Part shown: positions 18,012 through 26,596 of the stretch, one piece after another | How the letters are laid out: every line of letters begins with the position of its first letter | How positions within the stretch are numbered: the stretch's first letter is position 1 | Made by a program: the position numbers and the translations under genes | The notes under the pieces: model-generated | Seen by the model: the letters and a program-made list of their open reading frames with translations, nothing else | Databases searched by the model: none | Told to the model about the DNA's origin: nothing | Assembly (NCBI RefSeq): GCF_009497775.1 | Contig: NZ_CP031012.1 | Location: 2,046,001 to 2,110,000 of the forward strand | Length of the DNA stretch: 64,000 nucleotides | From: Alcaligenes faecalis | GTDB lineage: Bacteria; Pseudomonadota; Gammaproteobacteria; Burkholderiales; Burkholderiaceae_B | Reading direction: 5' to 3'

Positions 18012-18303
18012 ATCCTTTTTTCGGGGAGGCAACCGCTTATGGATAGGCGAGGTTTAAAAGAGAATCCATGACGTTTGAATAATTTGGTGGCGCGATAGCC
18101 GGTTTTTGACCGTTCTTCGTGCAGTCCGATTGCATTGGCTAAAACAGCCTCCAAGCGCTTGTTTTGACATCGAAATGACTTCGGAACTGGCGTTCCATAA
18201 GGCCTGCAAGGCAGCCGGAAGTGTCCGCCTAGTAAAAACCCTCTTGGATGTTTTTTCGGGAAAGACCTACTATTAGCCCTCAATTATCGGATATGAGAAT
18301 TTT

Positions 18304-19434
18304 ATGGTGTATGACTACGTAATTGTTGGAGCCGGGATGGCTGGCGTGTCTTTGGCCTACCGTTTGCCCGAAAGTGCCCAAGTGCTGGTTCTGGAAAGAG
18401 AGTCCCATGCTGCGTATCACTCCACGGGACGCTCGGCCGCGATGTTTGTTGAAACTTACGGTACTGAAACGATTCGTGCCTTGACGGTGGCGGGCAACGA
18501 TTTTTTCAGCCATCCGCCTGCGGGCTTTAGCGATCAGCCGATTTTGCTGCCGCGCGGTGTGCTGTATGTGGGGACCGCCGAGCAACAGGGTTTGCTGGAC
18601 AGCCAGTATCAGGATTGGCATGGGCAAGGCTTGGATGTCAGCCGCTTGAGTGCTGAAGAAGCCCTGGCCATGGTGCCATGTCTGGACCCGGCGCAATTGG
18701 CCGGTGCCTTGTATGACGGCCAGGGTCAGGACATGGATGTGCATGCCTTGCACCAGGGTTTTCTGAAAGGCGCGCAAGCCAAGGGCGTGAAGTTGCGTCT
18801 GGACACGGAAGTGCTGTCGGCCAAGTGGGATGGCGAATGCTGGGAAGTGCAACTTACCTCCGAACCCACGACCTTGCGCACTCGCGTTCTGGTCAATGCT
18901 GCGGGTGCCTGGGCTGATACTTTGGCCGAGCGCTGTGGCGTGCAGGCGTTGGGCATTCAACCCAAGCGTCGTTCCGCATTCCTGTTTTCGCCGCCTGAAG
19001 GTGTGGACCATCGTGAATGGCCCGCCGTCATTGATATTGGCGAAGAGTTCTACTTCAAGCCTGATGCCGGCATGTTGCTGGGTTCGCCAGCTAATGCCGA
19101 CGACGTGGATGCCCATGATGTAGTGGCCGAAGAGCTGGATGTGGCCACCGGCATTTACCGGATTGAAGAACGCACCCAACTTCGCATTCGCCGTCCTAGC
19201 CACACCTGGGCGGGTCTGCGCAGCTTTGCTCCCGATGGTGAGCTGGTGATTGGTCAGGACGCGCAATGTCCGGGCTTTTTCTGGCTGGCTGGCCAAGGTG
19301 GCTACGGGATTCAAACCGCAGCCGGTGCGTCCTTGCTGGCGGCCAGCTTGTTGCAAAAGCAGGATCTGCCCGAGTCCTTGAAGGCCTTGAAGATTGATCC
19401 GGCTGTGGTGTCACCCGCTCGTTTCAGAACATAA
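18304..19434 (+). CDS. FAD-dependent D-amino acid dehydrogenase (DauA-like)
   Basis: A 376-residue DAO-family flavoprotein. The FAD Rossmann motif VIVGAGMAGVS opens the protein, then YHSTGRSAAMF, VLVNAAGAW and the C-terminal GLRSFAPDGELVIG and WLAGQGGYGIQTAAG. Long stretches (GIQPKRRSAF, FKPDAGMLLGSPANADDVDAHDV) match P. aeruginosa D-arginine dehydrogenase DauA as I remember it. It would oxidise D-amino acids to 2-oxo acids with electrons passed to quinone. Against DauA, the Arg pair and the Tyr near 249 are kept, but the side-chain-binding Glu87 is Val86 and His48 is Met47, so a basic substrate is unlikely. It starts a three-gene set with a transporter and a regulator. Confidence 0.87.
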   Translation: MVYDYVIVGAGMAGVSLAYRLPESAQVLVLERESHAAYHSTGRSAAMFVETYGTETIRALTVAGNDFFSHPPAGFSDQPILLPRGVLYVGTAEQQGLLDSQYQDWHGQGLDVSRLSAEEALAMVPCLDPAQLAGALYDGQGQDMDVHALHQGFLKGAQAKGVKLRLDTEVLSAKWDGECWEVQLTSEPTTLRTRVLVNAAGAWADTLAERCGVQALGIQPKRRSAFLFSPPEGVDHREWPAVIDIGEEFYFKPDAGMLLGSPANADDVDAHDVVAEELDVATGIYRIEERTQLRIRRPSHTWAGLRSFAPDGELVIGQDAQCPGFFWLAGQGGYGIQTAAGASLLAASLLQKQDLPESLKALKIDPAVVSPARFRT

Positions 19435-19469
19435 AAACAGCAGCACTTTGATCTCCCGGAGGAGAAAGC

Positions 19470-20543
19470 ATGTCGAATATAAAAAATATCCTGGGCATTG
19501 CGATGGCCTTTGTCGGTGTGGTGGTGGGGGCCGGCTTTGCATCAGGACAAGAGATATTGCAGTTTTTCAGCAGCTTTGGGTATTGGGGGCTGCTGGGAGG
19601 GGTGGTCAGTGGTCTGTGCTTCACGATACTGGGCATGGCGGTGGGGGAGCTTAGCCAGGTTTCGGTATCGCATTCCTTCAAGGAAGGTTTGTATCTGATT
19701 TGTGGGCCACGCATGGGCGTGGTGGTCGACATCATGATTACCTTCTTCATGTACGCCATTGCCGTGGTGATGTTTGCGGGCGGCGGCTCGCTGATGGAGC
19801 AGCAATGGGGCATACCAGCTGAATACGGCAGTATTGCGGTCATGCTGGTAACGGTGCTGATTGTGTTCCTGCGCGTGGATCGGGTGATGGCCTTTATTGG
19901 CAGTGTTACGCCCATCCTGGTACTGATGGTGATTTTCCTGTGTATTTACAGCTGGAATACGCGGGATCTGCCTTTGGAGGAACTGGATGTGATTGCGCAT
20001 ACCAAACCACAAGGTGCGGGTCATTGGCTGGTCGGCTCTTTGCTGTACGTGTCTTACAACATGGTGGTGGGAGCGCCGTTCCTGATGATTGCGGGTGCGC
20101 AAGCCACCTCGCGTCGCAATGCCTTGTTGGGTGGTCTGGTGGGTGGCTTGTTGCTGGGCTTTTTGATCGTGCTGATCAGTGCCGGTGTGTTTGGCCGTAT
20201 CGACACCATTGGCTCGGCCGCCTTGCCCATGCTGATGCTGGCTACCGAACAGTCCAAACTGCTGGGAACCATCATGTCCGTGGTGATTTTTGCCATGATT
20301 CTGACCACCTCGGTGGGCGTGCTGTATTCCTTCTCGGCCCGGATTTTCCCGCCCAATACCCGTAAATTCAATATTGGCACGGCGGTTGCCGGGGTGTTGG
20401 GACTGGTCGGCGCCAAGATCGGTTTCATCAATTTGGTGGGCACGGTATATCCGTTTTTCGGCTACCTGGGCTTTGTTTTGATGGCCTGGATTCTGATTGC
20501 CTGGTTCCGTTTGCGCCGCTTACAATCCAGGGATGCTACGTAA
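19470..20543 (+). CDS. YkvI family membrane transporter
   Basis: A 357-residue membrane protein with about ten hydrophobic segments and the N-terminal glycine-rich run GVVVGAGFASGQEILQFF typical of YkvI, a branch of the LeuT-fold amino-acid carriers related to branched-chain amino acid permeases. A perfect GGAGGAG precedes the ATG. It lies 35 bp after the D-amino acid dehydrogenase, so a D-amino acid is the natural guess for its substrate. The stop overlaps the next gene by 11 bp. Confidence 0.82.
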   Translation: MSNIKNILGIAMAFVGVVVGAGFASGQEILQFFSSFGYWGLLGGVVSGLCFTILGMAVGELSQVSVSHSFKEGLYLICGPRMGVVVDIMITFFMYAIAVVMFAGGGSLMEQQWGIPAEYGSIAVMLVTVLIVFLRVDRVMAFIGSVTPILVLMVIFLCIYSWNTRDLPLEELDVIAHTKPQGAGHWLVGSLLYVSYNMVVGAPFLMIAGAQATSRRNALLGGLVGGLLLGFLIVLISAGVFGRIDTIGSAALPMLMLATEQSKLLGTIMSVVIFAMILTTSVGVLYSFSARIFPPNTRKFNIGTAVAGVLGLVGAKIGFINLVGTVYPFFGYLGFVLMAWILIAWFRLRRLQSRDAT

Positions 20544-21147
20544 TGAACTGCTCAGCAAGGAACAGGTAGGAACCCGCCTGCGCCAAGCCCGACATAATCA
20601 AAAACAGACACTCAAGCAGTTGTCTGAAAAAACCGGCTTGGCGCTTTCTACCATTTCCAAAGCAGAACTGGGGCAGGTCACCTTGAGCTATGAAAAGTTT
20701 GTGGTCCTGGCCCGTGCCCTGAATATAGAAGTTGGCTCGCTGTTTGCCGTTCCCGATCAGGAAACCGAGCAGCCTTTGCCCACCACTGAAGTGGGCATTT
20801 CCAGCCACAAATCCACCGCCACCCCTGGCTACGCCACCCGTAATTACGAATACGGCCTCTTGTTTGGCGAGCTGAGCGGCAAGCACATGAACCCGATTCT
20901 GGCCGTGATTGACTCACGCGATGCCAGCGAGTTTGACGACTATATCCGTCACGCCGGACAGGAGTTTGTGATTGTGCTGTCCGGCTCTATTGCCATCCAG
21001 TTTGAAACCGGCGAAACCCTGTTTCTGGACGCCCACGAGTCGGCGTATTTTGACAGCGGCATCGGACATATTTATCTGTCCACCAGCGAAGACGACGCCA
21101 AGGTCGTCGCCGTCTGTACCAGTGGATTGCCGCCGGGGATTGTTTGA
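20533..21147 (+). CDS. XRE-cupin transcriptional regulator
   Basis: A 204-residue regulator: an N-terminal XRE helix-turn-helix (LRQARHNQKQTLKQLSEKTGLALSTISKAELG split over residues 16-47) and a C-terminal cupin with HAGQEFVIVLSGSIAIQF and DAHESAYFDSGIGHIY. This class commonly controls neighbouring amino-acid or polyamine catabolism by binding a small molecule in the cupin. ATG 20533 is used because the protein begins there in register with the family and overlaps the transporter stop; an upstream in-frame start at 20497 is possible. It likely controls the dehydrogenase-transporter pair. Confidence 0.85.
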   Translation: MLRNELLSKEQVGTRLRQARHNQKQTLKQLSEKTGLALSTISKAELGQVTLSYEKFVVLARALNIEVGSLFAVPDQETEQPLPTTEVGISSHKSTATPGYATRNYEYGLLFGELSGKHMNPILAVIDSRDASEFDDYIRHAGQEFVIVLSGSIAIQFETGETLFLDAHESAYFDSGIGHIYLSTSEDDAKVVAVCTSGLPPGIV

Positions 21148-21168
21148 ACCTGGCCGTGTCAGAAAGTG

Positions 21169-22371
21169 TCAGGCTGCTGATGCCTGTTGGGTAGAAACGC
21201 TTGAAAGATGCTTGTATCCGCCTGCAATGGTGAGCAAAGCGGCGACACCACCCCCAACGGCAACCCAGAAACCGCTGGATGGGCCATAGGCATCCACAAC
21301 CCAACCCGTTGCCGTAGAACCAAAGGCAAAGCCAAGCAGCAGCCCGGTCTGCGCATAGGTGATGCCTTCGGTTAGCTGGCTTGAAGGAACCGTGTGTTCG
21401 ATCAGACCAAAGCCGGAGATGAAGGTGGGCGACAAGGATGCGCCGGAGAGAAAGTAGAGGAAGGCCAGCAAACCGAGCGAGTTGGTAAACGGTAGTGGCA
21501 AGGTCATCAAGGTGGCGATGAGCGCTGCGTACAAGAGGCGTTGCGTCAGCGAGGATTTGAAGCTCATCGTGCCAAAAACAATACCGACCAGGAACGAGCC
21601 CACGGCATTGGCGGACAGGATGTAGGTTGCCGCTCCTTTTTGGGCCTGCGCTTCTGTCAGCGCGACAACAGCGACTTCTGCCGTACCAACGATACAGCCC
21701 ATGCCTGCAAACATGAGGGCAACAATCCACACGGCTGGATAGTTCAAGACGGAACTGGTGATAAGGCCGCTCTGGTTTTTGGTGGGCGGCTCCGTGGCTT
21801 TTTGCGATGACAGCCAAAAAGAGCCGATTGCCAGGAAGAACGCCGAACTTAATACGCCTGCTTCGGGAAACAGGCTGACGCTAAGCCCAATGCCAAAGAC
21901 GGGTCCGCAAATATAGGCAATCTCATCCACAATCGATTCAAAGGAAAAGGCAGTATGCAATTGAGGCTTGCCGCGAAACATCTCGGCCCAACGGGCACGA
22001 GATAAGGCCGCCATGCTGGGCATCACACCCGCCAGAAGTGCGCATACAAAGAAAGTCCAGATCGGCCAGTCCTGGTGGGCCGCTGCGGCCAGTCCCAACA
22101 GAGCAAGAAGGGTGACCAGTGTGGCGGGTCGCAGGACGGCTGCCTGTCCTTTCGCATCCACCCATTTCGAGATCCTGGGGGCAATGAAGGCATTGGCAAT
22201 GGCGAACAAGGCAGAGACCGCACCTGCCAACCAGTACTGTCCATGTGTTTGCGACAGCATGGCAACAATGCCAATCGTTGTCATGGGGAGCGCCAGTCTA
22301 GCCAGGGTAGAAGCGGCCATGAAGCTTTTCGCCCCAGGTGGATGAAAGATTTCTGCATACGCGTTTGACAT
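21169..22371 (-). CDS. MFS transporter (drug-efflux type)
   Basis: A 400-residue major facilitator with about twelve hydrophobic segments and motif-A-like ISKWVDAKGQAA between TM2 and TM3. The frame extends to 22491, but that would run through all four operator copies; ATG 22371 has AAGGA seven bases before it and is preferred. It is divergent from a TetR-type gene, and both promoters lie in the 166-bp gap full of repeated palindromes. This is the classical repressor-pump layout. Substrate unknown. Confidence 0.85.
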   Translation of the reverse strand: MSNAYAEIFHPPGAKSFMAASTLARLALPMTTIGIVAMLSQTHGQYWLAGAVSALFAIANAFIAPRISKWVDAKGQAAVLRPATLVTLLALLGLAAAAHQDWPIWTFFVCALLAGVMPSMAALSRARWAEMFRGKPQLHTAFSFESIVDEIAYICGPVFGIGLSVSLFPEAGVLSSAFFLAIGSFWLSSQKATEPPTKNQSGLITSSVLNYPAVWIVALMFAGMGCIVGTAEVAVVALTEAQAQKGAATYILSANAVGSFLVGIVFGTMSFKSSLTQRLLYAALIATLMTLPLPFTNSLGLLAFLYFLSGASLSPTFISGFGLIEHTVPSSQLTEGITYAQTGLLLGFAFGSTATGWVVDAYGPSSGFWVAVGGGVAALLTIAGGYKHLSSVSTQQASAA

Positions 22372-22413
22372 GGGTAGTCCTTGTTGGGTGGGGGTGAAGC
22401 TTGTAGCATTCAA

Positions 22414-22502
22414 ATACGCTACGTATGCAGTAACATACGTAGCGTATGCGAAATAATATACGCCTCGTATGTTGATACTTGTGAATGACATACGCGGCGT
22501 AT
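22414..22502. promoter_or_regulatory. Four tandem copies of a palindromic TetR operator
   Basis: The palindrome ATACG-N3-CGTAT occurs four times: 22414-22426, 22435-22447, 22458-22470 and 22490-22502. The centres are 21, 23 and 32 bases apart, roughly two, two and three helix turns. All five bases of each arm are unchanged in all four copies, while the central triplet differs (CTA, TAG, CCT, CGG). They fill the gap between the MFS and TetR genes. Confidence 0.85.
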
Positions 22503-22537
22503 GGATTTTGGGTCAGGACTGGGAGATAGGCGCATTC

Positions 22538-23128
22538 ATGGTGAGAAAACGCGATGAGATGATCAAGGAAACACGACAACGCTTATTGGAGGCAGGCAGG
22601 CTTGCCTTCGCCACAAAGGGTTATGCGGATTCCTCGATGGATGACTTTACGGCGAATGTCGGGCTGACACGCGGGGCGCTTTATCACCACTTTGGCGATA
22701 AAAAGGGCTTGCTGGAGGCGGTGATTGCGCAGATAGATCAGGAAATGTCGGCGCGCTTGCGGGTGGTTGTCAGTCAGGCTGAATCGACCTGGCAAGGCTT
22801 TATCAACGAAAGCATCGCCTATATGGAGATGGCCTTGGAGCCCGAGATTCAACGGATCGTGCTGCTGGATGGCCCGGCTGTGCTCGGTAATCCCGCGCAG
22901 TGGTCAAACCAGAATGCGTGTATTCAAAGTACAAAAAAATGTTTGGAACAACTGCAAGGTGAGGGCGTGATCAAGGCGATCGAAGCGGAGGCGATGTCCA
23001 GACTGTTAAGTGGAGCCACGCTGAATGCCGCTTTGTGGATTGCTGCAGCCGAGCAGCCTGCCGTTGAATTGGAAAAGGCCAAACAAGCATTTGTTGAACT
23101 GGCCACGGGTTTGCTGAAGAACGGATAG
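22538..23128 (+). CDS. TetR family transcriptional repressor
   Basis: A 196-residue TetR protein. The N-terminal helix-turn-helix reads TRQRLLEAGRLAFATKGYA, then DFTANVGLTRGALYHHFGDKKGLLEAVI; the remainder is the helical ligand-binding and dimerisation domain. ATG 22538 is chosen because earlier in-frame starts would place the coding region over the operators. It likely represses both itself and the divergent MFS pump. Confidence 0.9.
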   Translation: MVRKRDEMIKETRQRLLEAGRLAFATKGYADSSMDDFTANVGLTRGALYHHFGDKKGLLEAVIAQIDQEMSARLRVVVSQAESTWQGFINESIAYMEMALEPEIQRIVLLDGPAVLGNPAQWSNQNACIQSTKKCLEQLQGEGVIKAIEAEAMSRLLSGATLNAALWIAAAEQPAVELEKAKQAFVELATGLLKNG

Positions 23129-23129
23129 C

Positions 23130-24047
23130 TCAGGGCTTGTCCGTCACATCATCAAAAGCCGGCGGCAGGATGGTGTTTTGTGTGGCCGATACAGGTGGCG
23201 TGCCGTTGCTTTTCAAGGGGGCCACACAACGCGCGGTGGCGTTTTGAAAATACACGGTGCCTACCGGGCGGCCTTTCAGGCGGGCCAGTTCGGGTTTGGC
23301 TTCAATGGCTGCTTCCGACAATGGAAAGACTATGCCGCGTGTGGGGATGGTGTTGCGTGTGTTGGCACCCTCATTGCTGCCGCCTTTGAAAATCCGTACG
23401 TGGGCTGGATCACGGGTGGGGTCGGAGATGACCCATTCATGCAATCCGTTGGCCATATCCTGGATGCCCAGCGGATTGGGCGGAAAGGCGCCAGTCTTGT
23501 CTGCTTCGCTGCCTTGCTCGGGCAGATTGCGGCCTGCCTGCCATTGACCATTATCGGTGGCCCAGGGAAAGGGCTGGCCACGGCTGCGGGCGGCGTATTC
23601 CCATTCGGCTTCGGTAGGCAGGCGCATGTCCAGGCCATTGCCTTGTCCTAACCAGGCGCAAAAGGCTTCGGCTTCGTCGTAAGGCATATTGGCGGCTTGT
23701 TCGCCATCGCCTTTTACCGGCTGCCAGCGGGCAGGGCGTTTAGTTTGCTTCAGAAAGCGGTCATACAGGGCGTTACTCGCCTCTTTTTTCATGATGGAAA
23801 AGGCGTTGACCTCGACCGGATACGGGTCCAGAGCACCCTGATCCGGTTGCGCTACCCATTGCACGGATAACTCGCCGTCGGGGGCGCGCATGGGCACCTG
23901 GAAATTGCCGGCCATAAAAGAGCCGCCTTCTACCTGGATCAGTTCAGGGCCGGGTTCGGGGCCCGAGGGCAGTGACCTCAGCACCAGCAAGAGCAAGACG
24001 CTGGCAACGATGAGGGTGGCGCTGATCCGGACGGGGGTATGACGCAA
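23130..24047 (-). CDS. SUMF1 (formylglycine-generating-enzyme-like) domain protein, membrane-anchored
   Basis: A 305-residue protein with an N-terminal hydrophobic anchor (residues 8-24) and a SUMF1/FGE-sulfatase fold: VEGGSFMAGNF, MPYDEAEAFCAWL, RLPTEAEWEYAARS, LGIQDMANGLHEWV. It ends YFQNATARCVAPLK, where true FGEs have a GFRC-type motif. The second active-site Cys of FGE is missing, so formylglycine formation is unlikely. Related EgtB/PvdO/T6SS-type proteins do other oxidative or binding jobs. Neighbours give no clue. The start has no strong ribosome site. Confidence 0.75.
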   Translation of the reverse strand: MRHTPVRISATLIVASVLLLLVLRSLPSGPEPGPELIQVEGGSFMAGNFQVPMRAPDGELSVQWVAQPDQGALDPYPVEVNAFSIMKKEASNALYDRFLKQTKRPARWQPVKGDGEQAANMPYDEAEAFCAWLGQGNGLDMRLPTEAEWEYAARSRGQPFPWATDNGQWQAGRNLPEQGSEADKTGAFPPNPLGIQDMANGLHEWVISDPTRDPAHVRIFKGGSNEGANTRNTIPTRGIVFPLSEAAIEAKPELARLKGRPVGTVYFQNATARCVAPLKSNGTPPVSATQNTILPPAFDDVTDKP

Positions 24048-24202
24048 TCTTGTTTCCTTGCTCTCGACAACAGGCGAAGTGAGAGCTTTGTCGATTAATT
24101 TCGCTTATATGGCCCCGTATTATTCCATGCCTGTTTATAAGACGGGTTTGTCTGTGCGCAGAGTTTAATGATTTATTGGAATGGAGGGGGCGTCAATTAT
24201 GC

Positions 24203-24814
24203 TTATTCAGCGTTTTTGAGTGATTTTTCCGGAACAACTGACAAGGGAATGCGGATAGCCTGGCCTTCCTGAATCACAAAACCCCAGCGACTGGCATCAA
24301 ACAAGACTGGGCTGATTTCAAATACAGCGACATCCGAAACGCTTACCAAGGGGTTGATCTTGTCCGGGCCAACGGTATCCAGATCATGGGCGTAGCGATA
24401 ATCCTGTGTCGCTCGTTGATTGGGCGCTACTTTCTGGCCCGAAGGATCCATCAGAAACAGGCGTGGCCGGTGGATTTGCGGGTTCAAGGGACGTGGGCTG
24501 GTGTTGGTATAGCGGTAATGCAAGACGATAAACAGATTGTCCTGGCGCGCCGGAGTGGCCAGTTCCCCGGAGTCCAGCTGGGTCTGGCTGTGCCATTCAT
24601 CCAGATAGATATGCAGGCGAACACCCTGATAGTCGGGCGTGAACAGGACTGTCCCGTAGTTCAGAACGGGAGCTGCAGGCGGGATAGGGGGGATGCTGGG
24701 AAGGGTGCCAGGCTGCTTTTGCGTAGACAGAACCCGATCGTTTTGACTGTAGGCAGTGGCAGAACACAAGGCTAAAGCGGCGCACAGCCAAAAACGGGGC
24801 AGGGTGACAATCAT
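24203..24814 (-). CDS. Hypothetical exported protein, Ig-like (DUF4352-like) fold suspected
   Basis: A 203-residue protein with a signal peptide (LCAALALCSATAYSQ), a Pro-rich linker, and a beta-rich body: FIVLHYRYTNTSPRPLNPQIHRPRLFLMDPSGQKV is the pattern of telokin-like domains that begin with a sentence about long-term intake of ordinary structure, seen in DUF4352 proteins. ATG 24814 is chosen because the signal peptide begins there; the frame extends to a TTG at 24880. Function unknown. Confidence 0.6.
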   Translation of the reverse strand: MIVTLPRFWLCAALALCSATAYSQNDRVLSTQKQPGTLPSIPPIPPAAPVLNYGTVLFTPDYQGVRLHIYLDEWHSQTQLDSGELATPARQDNLFIVLHYRYTNTSPRPLNPQIHRPRLFLMDPSGQKVAPNQRATQDYRYAHDLDTVGPDKINPLVSVSDVAVFEISPVLFDASRWGFVIQEGQAIRIPLSVVPEKSLKNAE

Positions 24815-24885
24815 GGGTGTGAACAGGGCCGCTTCAAAAGGGGTGGGAAGGTGTTGGTGGGATGCTTTAATCGCAGGCAAAAAAT

Positions 24886-24907
24886 AAACGGCTCATGAGC
24901 CGTTTTT
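24886..24907 (+). terminator. Palindromic hairpin overlapping a gene end
   Basis: AAACGGCTCA/TGAGCCGTTT (24886-24905) is a perfect 10-bp palindrome followed by T run on the + strand. It overlaps the stop codon of the following - strand gene, where it may also stall transcription. Terminator use is uncertain as the palindrome has no loop. Confidence 0.4.
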
Positions 24908-25108
24908 CTTAACTACTTTTTTCAGATCGTCCAACTCTTTGCGCAGGGCGACAACCTCGTCACTGAGCAAACCAATAACGGCCATTTGACTTTGATACAT
25001 CTCGACCAGAGGGTGGTAGCTGATACCACGGCTGGTCAGTTCTCGACAAAGCGCGCTAAGACCGGTGCCAGCGCGCTTGGTTAAAGTAGCCATCTTCCTG
25101 TGATCCAT
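24893..25108 (-). CDS. Small hypothetical coiled-coil protein
   Basis: A 71-residue protein. The first half is basic; the second half (MAVIGLLSDEVVALRKELDDLKKVVKKN) has a clear heptad pattern of Leu/Val, so a short coiled coil is likely. CAGG lies three bases before ATG 25108; ATG 25093 is an alternative. A plasmid-mobilisation-like or regulatory role can be imagined, but nothing in the sequence decides it. Confidence 0.5.
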   Translation of the reverse strand: MDHRKMATLTKRAGTGLSALCRELTSRGISYHPLVEMYQSQMAVIGLLSDEVVALRKELDDLKKVVKKNGS

Positions 25109-25225
25109 AAGCCTGCGTCCTGATCAGTAGTTGTTCGATGTTTACATCCGTTAACCATACCAAAAATCGATGACAATAGTCGTTTTTCTTAAAACTTCTT
25201 GTATATCTGTGGTTTAGCGACAGGC

Positions 25226-26593
25226 TTAGCCCACCTGGAAGTTGCCTTCCGGATAGCGGATGCGGCTGCGTTTACGCGTGGCCAGCGAGTAAATCAGGGT
25301 CAGCGGCCCAAGTCGGCCTGCAAACATCAGCACCATGATCAGAACCTGGCTGGGCGTGGATAGCTTGTGGGTAATGCCGTGGCTCATGCCGGTGGTGCTC
25401 AAGGCCGAAGCGGCTTCAAACAGCAGGCTGGTGATGGGCATGTCCTCAAACAAGGTCAGCAGCAGGACGCTGATGAAGTACAGCGCGCCGGTAATCAGAA
25501 ACAGGGCCAGGGCTTTTTGGACGGTTTCCGGAGTCACGCTGCGCTCCATCAGGACCACTTCTTCGCGTTGGCGGATGTAGGAACGTACCGCCGCCAGCAA
25601 CACAATCAGGGTGCCGATTTTGATACCGCTGGCGGTACTGAGCGAGCCGCCACCAATCAGCATCAGCACAATCATGGTCAGTTGGGTGCTATCGCGCAGG
25701 CTGGCGATGTCCATGGTGGTGAAACCGGCTGTTCGCGTCGCGGCGTTTTGCATCCAGGCGGCTAGTGCCTGATCTCCCAGGCCCAGCATGCCCAGCGTGT
25801 TTGGATTCGTGAATTCCAGTGCCCAGAGGCTGAAAAAGCCAATCAGATTCAGGACAAGCGTGCCGATCAGGATTAGCTTTGTGTATGGCAAGAGTGTTTG
25901 CCAGCGTTTTTTCTGGCCTACGTCGGCCAGTACTGTAAAGCCTATCCCTCCCAGAATAATCAGGCCGGACAAGGTCATGACCGACACAAAATCTCCGGAA
26001 ATGGGGATCAAAGAGTCATGAAATAGCGAGAAGCCTGCATTATTGAAAGCCGTGACCGCATGGAACAGCGCACGATACAGGGCTGTGGTCCACGGTAAAT
26101 CAATAGTCCAGCGTAGAAACAGGATGGCAGCGGCGACCAGCTCAATCAGGGCCGCAATCTTGAACACCTGAAATGCCGTACTGCGGATGCGCGATACGCT
26201 GGTTTGGTTAAAGGCTTCCAGCGCCAGCGCTTGCTGGCTGACACTGATGCGCTTGTGCATGGTGATGGCGGCAATGACGGCAAAGGTCACAAAGCCCATA
26301 CCGCCAATTTGTACCAGCAGCGCCAGAACAATTTGCCCAAAGTGCGTCAAGTCAGTTGCCGGATCAATGACTGCCAGACCCGTAACGGTGACGGCCGAGG
26401 TGGCCATGAACAGCGCCTGGAAAATCCCCAGCCGGTGCTGGGCCGCTTGCGGCAGGCTCAGCAAAATGGCGCCCAGAATAATCAGGGCCATAAAGCCCAG
26501 AGCCAGCACCAGCGGTGGGCTGGCGCTCAAGGTGCGGGTATGAGGATTGACCTCAAGACGGCGAGTCAGACTATTGGGCAGCCAGTTGCGCAT
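25226..26593 (-). CDS. ktrB: TrkH/KtrB family potassium uptake channel subunit
   Basis: A 455-residue membrane protein with the four pore repeats of K+ transporters: TSAVTVTGLAV, TAFNNAGFSLF, ATRTAGFTTM and ASALSTTGMSH, each with the selectivity-filter Gly. Length is typical of KtrB rather than the longer TrkH. It imports K+ with a regulatory KtrA ring. The start lies three bases after the ktrA stop, so the two are co-translated. Confidence 0.9.
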   Translation of the reverse strand: MRNWLPNSLTRRLEVNPHTRTLSASPPLVLALGFMALIILGAILLSLPQAAQHRLGIFQALFMATSAVTVTGLAVIDPATDLTHFGQIVLALLVQIGGMGFVTFAVIAAITMHKRISVSQQALALEAFNQTSVSRIRSTAFQVFKIAALIELVAAAILFLRWTIDLPWTTALYRALFHAVTAFNNAGFSLFHDSLIPISGDFVSVMTLSGLIILGGIGFTVLADVGQKKRWQTLLPYTKLILIGTLVLNLIGFFSLWALEFTNPNTLGMLGLGDQALAAWMQNAATRTAGFTTMDIASLRDSTQLTMIVLMLIGGGSLSTASGIKIGTLIVLLAAVRSYIRQREEVVLMERSVTPETVQKALALFLITGALYFISVLLLTLFEDMPITSLLFEAASALSTTGMSHGITHKLSTPSQVLIMVLMFAGRLGPLTLIYSLATRKRSRIRYPEGNFQVG

Positions 26594-26596
26594 ACA

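Larger units (their letters stand above)
17351..18303. other. Long intergenic region without a convincing gene
   Basis: About 950 bp. It holds the FNR-like box near one end and an orphan + strand terminator at 17972-18011. The middle, 17700-17950, is AT-rich and contains an inverted repeat CTTGAAAAT / ATTTTCAAG (17746-17754 and 17811-17819). Short frames on both strands (for example 17706-18032 on the - strand) are rich in basic residues and lack ribosome sites or family resemblance. I read it as regulatory or decayed DNA, possibly with a small RNA ending at the terminator. Confidence 0.5.

Noticed and set aside
17706-18032. 108-codon - strand frame in the long intergenic region
   Set aside because: Highly basic, no ribosome site, runs through a terminator hairpin, and no family recognised.
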